Positions 32,098-41,063 of a stretch of DNA of 64,000 nt are shown here, one piece after another. The translations under genes and the position numbers were made by a program. The stretch's first letter is position 1; every line of letters starts with the position of its first letter. Source of the DNA: Mesoflavibacter profundi (GTDB taxonomy: Bacteria > Bacteroidota > Bacteroidia > Flavobacteriales > Flavobacteriaceae); the NCBI RefSeq assembly GCF_014764305.1, contig NZ_CP061703.1, positions 1,890,800 to 1,954,799 on the forward strand. Reading direction: 5' to 3'. The notes under the pieces are model-generated. The model was not told where the DNA came from. It made no database searches and was given only the letters and a program-made list of their open reading frames with translations.

Positions 32098-32118
32098 TTG
32101 TTTACTGGTTTTATGGGA

Positions 32119-32126
32119 CAAATATA
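32119..32126 (-). promoter_or_regulatory. -7 box (TATATTTG) for the secreted-protein gene
   Basis: Exact TAnnTTTG on the minus strand. Transcription would begin near 32112, ruling out the in-frame start at 32121 and supporting that at 32097. Confidence 0.55.
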
Positions 32127-32156
32127 ATTTTTTAAGACTTATTAGCTAATTTCTTA

Positions 32157-32188
32157 CAAAAAGGCTTCCAAATTTGGAAGCCTTTTTT
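32157..32188 (-). terminator. Terminator after the alpha-2-macroglobulin gene
   Basis: Stem AAAAAGGCTTCCAAA/TTTGGAAGCCTTTTT; the flanking A- and T-runs make it potentially bidirectional. It is a near-copy of the 30489-30522 hairpin. Confidence 0.9.
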
Positions 32189-32208
32189 GGTTTTCAATAT
32201 TTACATTT

Positions 32209-35200
32209 TTATTCAACATCAATTCTTACGCCTTCACTATGACTACTAAATTCAGGTGCGTACATGCTTTGTATAGTAGTTATACCATTACTCATGTTAC
32301 CAGCATTATTAACACGTAAGTCATATTCAAACACATAAACGCCTTTTGGTAAGTAATCAAAAAAGAAGTTTGTACTTGCGTCTTTTGTGCTTTGATAATA
32401 GCCTAAACCATCTTGCCATTTGTATTGACTAATCACATTGGTCGGCTCTAAACCAGCTGCACGCATATCTTTCATGTGGATAAATTCCATATTTCTGTCG
32501 CTTCTTAATTCGATTCTTACGGTTACTAAATCGCCAACTTTAAGTTTGGTTGCTTTAGTAATTTCGGTAAGTGCTTTACCAGTATCTGTATTTGTTTTTA
32601 AGAATAATTTTTTCTTTAGTTGAAGTGGCGTTTCCGCAGAGGTAATTTTATCTAAATCTTCAAAATACTGCCAGTATAAACTTCCCCAAGCAATACCTTT
32701 TCCTTTTTTAGAAATTTTTACTTCCGCCATTTTAGGCGAAATTTCGTTAGCAGACCAAGACGTTTTAAAATAGCCAGTACCAGCTTCAACTTTAACGTCT
32801 TCCATAGTATTAGGATCTATTTTTTGATTACCTAAAACAATGTCTACCATATCGGTTACACTTAACCAATCGCTACCTTGAAGTAATAATGCGTAAACAG
32901 CTTCGGTAGTAGCTTTTGTTGTTTTCCAACGGTTGGTTTGCTTGTTTTTAAGTAACCAGATTTTAAGATTATCTATGGTTTCTAAATTCTTCGTTTCATT
33001 TTGAATGACATTACCAGCTTCAGTAAATGTTTCAATTAGTAACGCTTGTGTTTCAATTGGTGCTTGATACCAATACCAAGAATTTTCGTTAGACTTCCAA
33101 TACATACCTAATTCTTCACTAGTAATACTGGTTTCTTTTAATGAATTTAAAATTTTAGACGTGGTATTAGTGTCATTATTTCTGAAAGAAATTAAAGCCA
33201 TTAATCCTTTGTTATATAGACTTCTGCTTAACCAATAATTTTGAATTTGGGACTGATAATAATCCATTATAGTTTTTACCTCTTTAGACGTTTTTATTTC
33301 TGGGAAAAAGCTACGCATATACAAGTAATGAATTTGCATATGACTTAAATGGTCTTTGCTTAAATCTACATCTTTATTGTATTTAGTTAAGTTGTTGTGT
33401 TCTTCTATAAATTCAGAATCTAAATATTGGATTGCTTTTCTGATCATTGATGCTTCGCTGTCGCTTTGAGTAACATCAAGTTGTTTTAAATGTCCAAAAC
33501 CAGTGATAATGTGTTGCGTAATAAAACGGTTTGGTCGTCCGCCATTAAACCAAGCCCAAGCACCATTAGACATTTGGTTTTGTTTTAATTTGTTTTTAGC
33601 GTTTTGCAATTCGTTATTCATTTTATTTAAGTCGAAAAGCAACGCTATACGTTTTTTCTGTTCGGTTTCGCTTTGCGCATCGCGTAACCAAGGTGTTTCT
33701 TGAATTAAAATAGATTTAAGTTCTTGGTTTTTTTCTAAATTACTAATCAACGCATCGGTATTTTTCCATTGATTAAATACCTCTTGAATACGCGGATTGC
33801 TATTTGCAATATGACTAGCCAACGCATTAGCGTAATATCTACTAAAGGTTTGCTCGTTGCAATCGTAAGGATATTCCATCAAATAAGGTAAAGCTTGTAC
33901 CGCGTACCAAGCAGGATTGCTAGTCATTTCTAATGTTAATTTATGATGTTTTAAAGTTCTTGATGAGGTATTTTTAAGCTTATCTAGTGTAAATGTTCTA
34001 GTCTGGTTACTTCTAATCCACATTGGTAATGTTTCGGTAACTAACATTCTGTTGGTTAAAACTGGTAAAGCACTTTGTTCGCCATCACTAAAATCTCCTG
34101 CTTTTGCTACAATTTTATATTGAACAGCATTTACCGTATCTGTAATAGATAGTTGCCAAGCGACTTGTGTGTTGTTGTCTTTGTCTACGGTGAAGTTTTG
34201 AATAGTAGTAGAAGGCGAATTGTTATTATCGTTTCGACTACGCTCAACGACCAATTTATCTGTAATATCTTCACCAGAAACCGCATCAGTCAATATTAAT
34301 TTAGCTTGTCCTGATAAATCGTTATTAGATAAGTTGGCAATTTTAGTGCTAATGGTTATTTGGTCACCTTGACGTAAAAAACGTGGTGCGTTTGGTATAA
34401 CCATAAGCTCTTTTTGCGTCACTGTTTCTAAAGTTGAAACTTTACTTTTCAGAGTTTTTGTATGCGCTAATAATTGTAGTTTCCATGTAGTTAATGCTTC
34501 TGGTGTTGTAAAATTGAAACTAACGTTACCATCTTTGTCTGTTTGTAACTGCGGAAAGAAAAATGCTGTTTCTTGTAGGTTTTTACGAATTGTAACAGTG
34601 CTGAAATCTGTTTTATTATCATTTGTTTTTGTTGTTGATTCAGTAATCAGAAATCCTCCTGATGTTTCAGTTTTAGTTGAATAAATCAAAGCCTTTTTTT
34701 TGTCTTTGTCATAAACAATTGAATCAGCTGTTTTGAAAAAGACTTCATCATTTGGAGCAGCAAATTCCATTATAGCTTTTTCTTTAACAATAAAACCTGA
34801 AGATCTTCCTCGTAAAGCATCATATCTATAATTATTGCCAAAACTCAACCCAAACCAATTAATTTGGTCGTATTGTTGTGTTGGATAGCTATAGTAATTC
34901 TTGTTGTTATTGATGACTCTAAATCCGCGTTGTCCAAAACTGTTTCCGTTGTTTTTGTTATGATTTGAATTGTAAGTAGGTTGGTACAACGGATTAAAAT
35001 CCCAATTAAGTGATTTAAATTGGTCTAAAGAGGCATCGTACATGCTGGCTAATAATTCTGCTGAGATTTTTTCGCCTTTTGGACCTTTAATTTTGAAGCT
35101 CCAAGTTTCGTCCGTTCCTGGTTGTATTTTGTCTCTAAAGGTTGTGGTTTCTATTTCTAAATCGGTTTTTGGATATGGCACAGAAATAGCCAATGTGTTA

Positions 35201-38200
35201 GTGGTATAGCTATTGAAAACAGCAATACTATAATGTACAGCAAAACCACCAACATCTTTTTCTGTAATAGGAATGCGTATGGTTTTCTTTTCGTTGTTTA
35301 ACTCATATTTATAGGTATTTATGATGCGTTTATCTTTTTCTATATCAATAAAAACAGTAAGGTTTGTCGCTGCACTACCAAATGTGATTATTGCAGTGTC
35401 GTTAGGTTGGTAACTGTCTTTATTTGTAGTAATGGTAAACAATTGGTTGTCTGAAACAGTTTTATCTTTTTCATTGTAAAGTGTTGTTCTAGTTTCATCT
35501 TTCACTAATTGTCCAAACTTATCTTTGCTTTCTAAAACGATAAGGTATTTACCAGATTTCCATTTTTTGATATTACCAAGTTTAACGTCTTTAGTGTTTT
35601 CAGTATTGAATTCTTCAGAAAATACCAGTTCACCTTTATCCCAAAATTGGCTATCGTCTTCATTGTTGTAAGCATCATGTGGAAAAAGCGTTTTAAATTC
35701 AGTTTCACTTAAATTATGATAATCTGGTGAGTCCCAAGGACGATGTCTTAATACTTGATTTGGCGCTTTAAGTTTGTAGATTTTAATGGTGCCTTTTGCA
35801 GGAACAAATTCGCCATTTAAATTTTTAGTATCGATTTGAATTACATGCTCTTTATTGCTTTTATCTAATTCACTTTTTACAGACATAGTTGCTGTTAAAG
35901 CATGATAGCCAACGTTGACGATTGTAGTTGAGCTTCTGGTTTCACCATTAATATCGGTGACGTCTGCAGTGACTTCGTAATTAAAAACAGGTTGTGATTT
36001 TTGATCAACACTTTGGTCTGGTATGGCTTTAAAGGTAATATCAAATTCACCTTTATTATTTGTTGTGGTTTCACCGTGTGTAATTTCTTGAGACTCGCTA
36101 TTAAAATAAGGTCTGCGCCAGTACCACCAAGTTGGATATTGTACTTTGCGTTTTACGGTGTAAGTGACTTTAGCATCGCTAATATTACTACCTGCGTAGG
36201 CTTTTGCGTTACCTTTTATGGTAATGCTATCGTTAATTTTGAAGGTTTCGGTGATTGGATTAAAATTAGCCTCAAATTTTGGACGCTTGTATTCTTCAAC
36301 AGAAAAATAATGTCTGCCATTATCAAAGGTGTGATTTTTTCCTAAAATTTGAATTTTGTATCGTCCGTTTAAACCTGAATTTGGTAAAATAAACTCGCCA
36401 GCAACCGATCCAAAATCGTTAGTTTTTAATTCTAAACGACCAACTTCTTCATTGTTTACATTATAAAGAATAGCGTAAACAGCTTCGTTTTGTAACACTT
36501 CAGATTTCTCGTTACTTGTTTTTATGGCGATTGCCTTAAAATAAACAGTTTGGCTAGGTCTGTAAATACTTCTGTCTGTAAAAACGAATGTGTTATAACG
36601 TGTTTCTTCTTTGTTATTATTATTGTATGTTCTGCCAATGTAATAATCCCCAAAATAAGCGGTTTGGTTGTTGTGGACAACTTCTGCATTAACGTCTGAA
36701 AGATAAGTTGGTGTTTTTTTTAAGGTAGCTTTACCAAATACGTCGGTTTTTAATGTCGAGTTGTGGTATTTGTTTTTGTAATTTTTTCGATACGTAATAT
36801 TTAAAGTTGCATTTTGAATAGGTTGCCCGTTATTTCTGTCTATTAATTGAAAAATAACGTCGTTATTGGTTTCCATTTCGGTTAGCGCAAAATCGGTAAT
36901 TTGAAAGATTTGTGTAGCGTACAAATCACTATTGGCTCTAGCAAGAATTAAATAGCTACCATTAGATAATTTTGGTACAACAACTTCTGTTGTGTGTGAT
37001 TGGTAATCGTTTTCATTTTTTAAGTTGCTACTCCAATTATTATGTTGTTTTAAGGATTTAATAAAGGTTAAACGCTCGTCTTCACGATAGGTTTTGTTGT
37101 ATGTTTCTAACTGATTTTTTGATAAATTGTATAGCGTGAATTCAAGATTTTCTACATTTTTATAACGTACCAAAAATCGGCTGTTTTGCTGAATCGGAAT
37201 ATACGTTTCGGTAGTAATTTGTAGTTCTTTATTTAAAATTTGTTGTTTTAAAATTGTACTGTTTTTAGCAGCTTTACTATCAGGAAAACGTTTAATAATA
37301 TTGTCTACAATCGCTAAAGCTTCTTGTATTAGCCAACGATTTTCGGTATTAGATTTTGCATCGAATTGTAAGCCATTTTGAAAGGTTTTTTCGGCAATTT
37401 CAAATTCGTAAAGCGCAGCTGTTTCATCTGTTTTTATGCTAAAAATTTCATCTTTTAATGTTTGAAGGTAAATTTCATCTTTATTATTAAACGTTGCATG
37501 TTGTAAGACATAGTCAAGACGCTGAATATTAACATCAACTAACGCTTTAAAATTTTTATTTCGTTGATGAAATTGAATTAGTTTTTGATACACTTTTAAA
37601 GCCTGTAGTTGTAAAGATGTACTGTCTTTAGCGTCAAGTTTTAGGGTAGAAAATTGTGATGAAGCACTTAAATAGATTTCGTTATCAATTTCAAATTTAT
37701 ATGCTGGTTTTGTAATGCTGTTCTCGTCTGTTTTAAAAAAGTCTAATGCATTATGCGCCAATAAATCATATAACTTAGGTCTATATGTTTGCGAGTTTTC
37801 GGCAAGTAAAATTATGGCTTCAAATTGATTAATTGGCGTTGTTTTTAAAACGCTTTCGTCTTCTAAAGATTGATTAAAAAGCGTTTGTATTTGAGTAAAT
37901 AAAGTTTCTAAATCCCAAGTTCTAAAATCTTCGTTATCAACTTTGCTTTCGGTTTTTGTACGATTATAAAATTTATATCTATTCTGATTAAAATATTGCC
38001 AGTACAAATCGGCCAATAGGTTTTGTAATACGTTTTTGATAGGCGATTGGCTGTTAGTAATTTCAGTTTTAAAATCGTTAATAATGCTTAATTGCGCGTC
38101 TTCTTCTAAAATTAAAGCGTATTTACTTTTAAAAAATAATGTCTTTATAAACTGGTCGTTGTCTTTGTTTTTTTTAGCTAAGGTTTCAATCGTTTTTACA

Positions 38201-38331
38201 ACGTCTAAAGCGCTTTTTGGAAGTCCGTTTTGTTCATGTTTTTCTACATCTTCCCATATTTTTTTATAATTATTTTGGGCGTAAGTAGAAGCAAAAAGTA
38301 ATATCATTATTAGTGCAGATAAATGTTTCAT
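32209..38331 (-). CDS. Bacterial alpha-2-macroglobulin family protein (thioester type)
   Basis: A 2040-residue exported protein (signal peptide 1-18, ending STYAQ). The N-terminal quarter is helical and unlike alpha-2-macroglobulins. MG-type beta domains follow (TDRSIYRPSQTVYFKAI near 570-585, WKLQLLAHT near the C-terminal half), then an alpha-hairpin toroid. The thioester site is YPYDCNEQTF, with Cys1491 and Gln1494 in the required C-x2-Q spacing (CNEQ for the usual CxEQ). Such proteins trap proteases in the periplasm; E. coli pairs its homologue with PbpC, which is absent here. Residues near 1360 (VVERSRND) come from a dispersed DNA repeat. Confidence 0.93.
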   Translation of the reverse strand: MKHLSALIMILLFASTYAQNNYKKIWEDVEKHEQNGLPKSALDVVKTIETLAKKNKDNDQFIKTLFFKSKYALILEEDAQLSIINDFKTEITNSQSPIKNVLQNLLADLYWQYFNQNRYKFYNRTKTESKVDNEDFRTWDLETLFTQIQTLFNQSLEDESVLKTTPINQFEAIILLAENSQTYRPKLYDLLAHNALDFFKTDENSITKPAYKFEIDNEIYLSASSQFSTLKLDAKDSTSLQLQALKVYQKLIQFHQRNKNFKALVDVNIQRLDYVLQHATFNNKDEIYLQTLKDEIFSIKTDETAALYEFEIAEKTFQNGLQFDAKSNTENRWLIQEALAIVDNIIKRFPDSKAAKNSTILKQQILNKELQITTETYIPIQQNSRFLVRYKNVENLEFTLYNLSKNQLETYNKTYREDERLTFIKSLKQHNNWSSNLKNENDYQSHTTEVVVPKLSNGSYLILARANSDLYATQIFQITDFALTEMETNNDVIFQLIDRNNGQPIQNATLNITYRKNYKNKYHNSTLKTDVFGKATLKKTPTYLSDVNAEVVHNNQTAYFGDYYIGRTYNNNNKEETRYNTFVFTDRSIYRPSQTVYFKAIAIKTSNEKSEVLQNEAVYAILYNVNNEEVGRLELKTNDFGSVAGEFILPNSGLNGRYKIQILGKNHTFDNGRHYFSVEEYKRPKFEANFNPITETFKINDSITIKGNAKAYAGSNISDAKVTYTVKRKVQYPTWWYWRRPYFNSESQEITHGETTTNNKGEFDITFKAIPDQSVDQKSQPVFNYEVTADVTDINGETRSSTTIVNVGYHALTATMSVKSELDKSNKEHVIQIDTKNLNGEFVPAKGTIKIYKLKAPNQVLRHRPWDSPDYHNLSETEFKTLFPHDAYNNEDDSQFWDKGELVFSEEFNTENTKDVKLGNIKKWKSGKYLIVLESKDKFGQLVKDETRTTLYNEKDKTVSDNQLFTITTNKDSYQPNDTAIITFGSAATNLTVFIDIEKDKRIINTYKYELNNEKKTIRIPITEKDVGGFAVHYSIAVFNSYTTNTLAISVPYPKTDLEIETTTFRDKIQPGTDETWSFKIKGPKGEKISAELLASMYDASLDQFKSLNWDFNPLYQPTYNSNHNKNNGNSFGQRGFRVINNNKNYYSYPTQQYDQINWFGLSFGNNYRYDALRGRSSGFIVKEKAIMEFAAPNDEVFFKTADSIVYDKDKKKALIYSTKTETSGGFLITESTTKTNDNKTDFSTVTIRKNLQETAFFFPQLQTDKDGNVSFNFTTPEALTTWKLQLLAHTKTLKSKVSTLETVTQKELMVIPNAPRFLRQGDQITISTKIANLSNNDLSGQAKLILTDAVSGEDITDKLVVERSRNDNNNSPSTTIQNFTVDKDNNTQVAWQLSITDTVNAVQYKIVAKAGDFSDGEQSALPVLTNRMLVTETLPMWIRSNQTRTFTLDKLKNTSSRTLKHHKLTLEMTSNPAWYAVQALPYLMEYPYDCNEQTFSRYYANALASHIANSNPRIQEVFNQWKNTDALISNLEKNQELKSILIQETPWLRDAQSETEQKKRIALLFDLNKMNNELQNAKNKLKQNQMSNGAWAWFNGGRPNRFITQHIITGFGHLKQLDVTQSDSEASMIRKAIQYLDSEFIEEHNNLTKYNKDVDLSKDHLSHMQIHYLYMRSFFPEIKTSKEVKTIMDYYQSQIQNYWLSRSLYNKGLMALISFRNNDTNTTSKILNSLKETSITSEELGMYWKSNENSWYWYQAPIETQALLIETFTEAGNVIQNETKNLETIDNLKIWLLKNKQTNRWKTTKATTEAVYALLLQGSDWLSVTDMVDIVLGNQKIDPNTMEDVKVEAGTGYFKTSWSANEISPKMAEVKISKKGKGIAWGSLYWQYFEDLDKITSAETPLQLKKKLFLKTNTDTGKALTEITKATKLKVGDLVTVRIELRSDRNMEFIHMKDMRAAGLEPTNVISQYKWQDGLGYYQSTKDASTNFFFDYLPKGVYVFEYDLRVNNAGNMSNGITTIQSMYAPEFSSHSEGVRIDVE
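34231..34252 (-). repeat. Dispersed repeat inside the alpha-2-macroglobulin coding sequence
   Basis: Read on the minus strand the sequence is GGTCGTTGAGCGTAGTCGAAAC-like, matching the 'GTC(A)nTGAGCnnAGTCGAAA' intergenic repeats of Flavobacteria; related arms occur at 46238-46314. In frame it encodes VVERSRND, a charged, disordered-looking stretch (followed by NNNSPST) between two beta-rich segments. Confidence 0.6.
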
Positions 38332-38492
38332 TTTATAATTTTTTATACCAAAGTATTTTTAAACATTTAGTTTTAAAATACTAAATGCGTAAATGTGTAG
38401 TTTTGATTAGTAAAACTGTCTATTTTTAAAGTTAACCATAATTAATGCAAAAGAATCAAAAACAATACCAAGAGAATGTTAATTTTGTAACT

Positions 38493-39455
38493 ATGAAAAT
38501 TAATTCTATGCGATTATTAATAATTTTATGTTGTTTTCCTTTTGTGTTATTAGGTCAGTCTACTTTAGAAAAAAGTCGAGCTTTTATTGCAAAAAAACTA
38601 TTTACTAAAGCGGAAAATGAATTAGTAACTTTTGTGGATAATAACCAAAATAATCTAGAAGCAATAGAATTATTAGGCGATGCATACGGACATCAAAAAA
38701 AATGGGACGATGCAGCAAAACAATATAAAAAGTTAACCGAAGCTAAACCAACCGAAGCCAATTACCATTACAAATATGGTGGCGCTTTAGGGATGAAAGC
38801 CTTATCTGTAAGCAAATTTAAAGCATTAGGAATTATAGATGATGTGAAAGCAGCATTTTTAAAAGCTGCCGAATTAGATCCAAATCATATCGAAACACGT
38901 TGGGCTTTAGTAGAGTTATACATGCAATTACCAGGTATAATTGGCGGTAGCAAAAGCAAATCTTTAAAATATGCTAACGAGCTTGAAAATCTATCTAAAG
39001 TTGATGGCTATTTAGCAAAAGGATATATTTATGAATATGATGACGAGCCAGAACTTGCCGAAGATTATTACCTAAAAGCGATTAAAGTTGGCGGCTCTAT
39101 TACGTGTTACAGTAAATTAACAAGCTTTTACGAAAACCAAAAACAACCTGAAAAGGCAATTAAAAATATTGAAAACGAGCAAAGCGTACATTTTAGAAAT
39201 AGTTTGCGCTACCAAATTGGAAAAGTAAGTGCAGAATATAATGTGCAATTAGATAAAGGTGAATCGTGTTTAAAAAGTTATATTTTTAACTATTCGGCTA
39301 AAGATGGTGTGCCAAAAGCTTGGGCAAATTACCGTTTAGCTCAAATCTATAAGCATAAAAAAGAAACTAATAAAGCTTTAGAATATATTGAATTAGCTTT
39401 AGGTGAATTGCCAGACATTGATGTGTTTAAAGAATTTAAGAAAAGTTTGCAGTAA
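38493..39455 (+). CDS. Secreted tetratricopeptide-repeat protein
   Basis: About 320 residues when started at the ATG at 38493 (MKINSMRLLIILCCFPFVLLGQS, a signal peptide ending VLLGQ). The in-frame start at 38445 is less likely because a -7 box (TAATTTTG, 38480-38487) lies inside that extension; a start at 38508 is also possible. TPR units are visible (ELLGDAYGHQKKWDDAAKQYKK, then repeats with A-x3-Y/A-x6 patterning through ANYRLAQIYKHKKETNKALEY). It is probably a periplasmic scaffold. The stop codon lies in a GCAGTAA tandem repeat. Confidence 0.82.
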   Translation: MKINSMRLLIILCCFPFVLLGQSTLEKSRAFIAKKLFTKAENELVTFVDNNQNNLEAIELLGDAYGHQKKWDDAAKQYKKLTEAKPTEANYHYKYGGALGMKALSVSKFKALGIIDDVKAAFLKAAELDPNHIETRWALVELYMQLPGIIGGSKSKSLKYANELENLSKVDGYLAKGYIYEYDDEPELAEDYYLKAIKVGGSITCYSKLTSFYENQKQPEKAIKNIENEQSVHFRNSLRYQIGKVSAEYNVQLDKGESCLKSYIFNYSAKDGVPKAWANYRLAQIYKHKKETNKALEYIELALGELPDIDVFKEFKKSLQ

Positions 39456-39548
39456 GCAGTAAGCAGTAAGCAGTAAACAGTTTTTAGTCTTTAGTTGAAA
39501 TTAAGCTATCTAATTATTTTATTAGTGAATATTCGTGAAATTCGTGTC
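39449..39548 (+). repeat. Tandem repeats GCAGTAA x4 and ATT-GTGA x3 between the TPR gene and mpl
   Basis: Four perfect GCAGTAA units run from 39449 to 39476; the first contains the TPR gene's TAA. A second set, ATTAGTGA, ATTCGTGA, ATTCGTGT, lies at 39521-39548. Each unit of the first set contains TAA, so read-through is blocked in that frame. Such short repeats are common between genes in this phylum. No gene or CRISPR structure is present. Confidence 0.7.
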
Positions 39549-39656
39549 AAAATTATCTCAAAAATTAGCTAAAGAGTTAATAAACATTAATATCTCTGTA
39601 AAATAATCAAGTTTATTTCGTCATTTAAATTATTCGGGAATTAGTATCAAAACAAC

Positions 39657-39664
39657 TATCTTTG
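39657..39664 (+). promoter_or_regulatory. -7 box (TATCTTTG) for mpl
   Basis: Exact TAnnTTTG 21 bases before the mpl ATG, consistent with mpl having its own promoter and a short leader. Confidence 0.5.
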
Positions 39665-39685
39665 AAACATCTTCAAAAATAAACC

Positions 39686-41038
39686 ATGAACGTACATTTT
39701 ATAGCTATTGGCGGAAGCGCAATGCACAACCTTGCATTAGCATTACATAACAAAGGATATCAAGTAACAGGAAGTGACGACACGATTTTTGAACCTTCAA
39801 AATCACGTCTTGAAGCTAAAGGATTATTGCCAGAACAATTTGGATGGTTTCCTGAGAAAATTACCGAAAGTTTAGATGCTATCGTTTTAGGAATGCACGC
39901 TAAAGCAGATAATCCAGAGTTATTAAAAGCTCAAGAATTAGGCTTAAAAATATACAGTTATCCAGAGTTTTTATACGAGCAATCTAAAGATAAGACTAGA
40001 GTTGTTATTGGTGGTAGTCATGGTAAAACCACAATAACATCTATGATTTTACACGTTATGCATTACCATGATCGCGATGTCGATTTTATGGTTGGAGCAC
40101 AATTAGAAGGTTTTGACGTGATGGTAAAATTAACCGAGGATAACGATTTTATTGTTTTAGAAGGTGACGAATATTTAAGTAGTCCGATAGATAGACGACC
40201 AAAATTTCATCTATACAAACCCAATATTGCATTGTTAAGCGGTATTGCTTGGGATCATATTAATGTGTTTCCGACTTATGAAAATTATGAAGAACAGTTT
40301 AAAATCTTTGTAGATAGTATTGTACGTGGCGGAAGTATAAATTTTAACGAAGAAGACGAAGCTGTAAAACGCATTGTAGAAGCTAGCGAAAACCCAATTA
40401 GAAAATTACCATATCACACACCAGAATATACTGTTGAAGATGGCGAAACATTGTTAGAAACTCCAGAAGGACCAATGCCAATAGAAGTGTTTGGTAAGCA
40501 CAACTTAAATAATTTGGCTGGTGCAAAATGGATTTGCCAACATATGGGAATTGATGAAGATGATTTTTACGAAGCTATTTCAACATTTAAAGGCGCAAGC
40601 AAACGTTTAGAAAAAATTGCCGAAACCTATAATAGCGTTGCTTATAAAGATTTTGCACATTCGCCAAGTAAGGTAAGTGCAACAACAAAAGCAGTTAAAG
40701 AACAATACGCAGATCGTACTTTGGTTGCGTGTTTAGAATTACATACTTATAGTAGTTTAAATGCCGAATTTTTAAAAGAATATAAAGGCGCTTTAGATGC
40801 AGCAGATGTTGCACTAGTATTTTATAGTCCGCATGCGGTAGAAATTAAAAAACTAGAAGCGGTAACACACAAACAAATAGCAGATGCTTTTGAGCGTGAC
40901 GATTTAATTATTTATACCAATCCAGACGATTTTAAAAATTATCTGTTCTCTCAAAATTTTGATAACAAAGCTTTATTGTTAATGAGTAGCGGTAATTATG
41001 GCGGATTGGATTTTGAAGAATTAAAAAGTTTACTATAA
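39686..41038 (+). CDS. mpl: UDP-N-acetylmuramate:tripeptide ligase-type Mur ligase (Mpl)
   Basis: A 450-residue Mur ligase of the murein-recycling branch, which attaches the Ala-Glu-DAP tripeptide to UDP-MurNAc. The N-terminal Rossmann strand is HFIAIGGSAMHNLALAL, the ATP loop is GGSHGKTTITSM (about 108-119), and EGDEYLSSPIDRRPKF is a substrate loop typical of Mpl, not MurC. HNLNNLAGAKW and KDFAHSPSKVSATT belong to the central and C-terminal domains. It carries its own promoter. A second, decayed copy of its last 18 codons lies 2 kb downstream at 42964-43020. Confidence 0.93.
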   Translation: MNVHFIAIGGSAMHNLALALHNKGYQVTGSDDTIFEPSKSRLEAKGLLPEQFGWFPEKITESLDAIVLGMHAKADNPELLKAQELGLKIYSYPEFLYEQSKDKTRVVIGGSHGKTTITSMILHVMHYHDRDVDFMVGAQLEGFDVMVKLTEDNDFIVLEGDEYLSSPIDRRPKFHLYKPNIALLSGIAWDHINVFPTYENYEEQFKIFVDSIVRGGSINFNEEDEAVKRIVEASENPIRKLPYHTPEYTVEDGETLLETPEGPMPIEVFGKHNLNNLAGAKWICQHMGIDEDDFYEAISTFKGASKRLEKIAETYNSVAYKDFAHSPSKVSATTKAVKEQYADRTLVACLELHTYSSLNAEFLKEYKGALDAADVALVFYSPHAVEIKKLEAVTHKQIADAFERDDLIIYTNPDDFKNYLFSQNFDNKALLLMSSGNYGGLDFEELKSLL

Positions 41039-41063
41039 ATTCTATAATTTAAAAAAAAATAAA

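Noticed and set aside
39449-39480. GCAGTAA tandem repeat as a possible CRISPR or phase-variation tract
   Set aside because: There are no spacers, so it is not CRISPR. The units lie at and after the stop codon, so slippage would not switch a reading frame.
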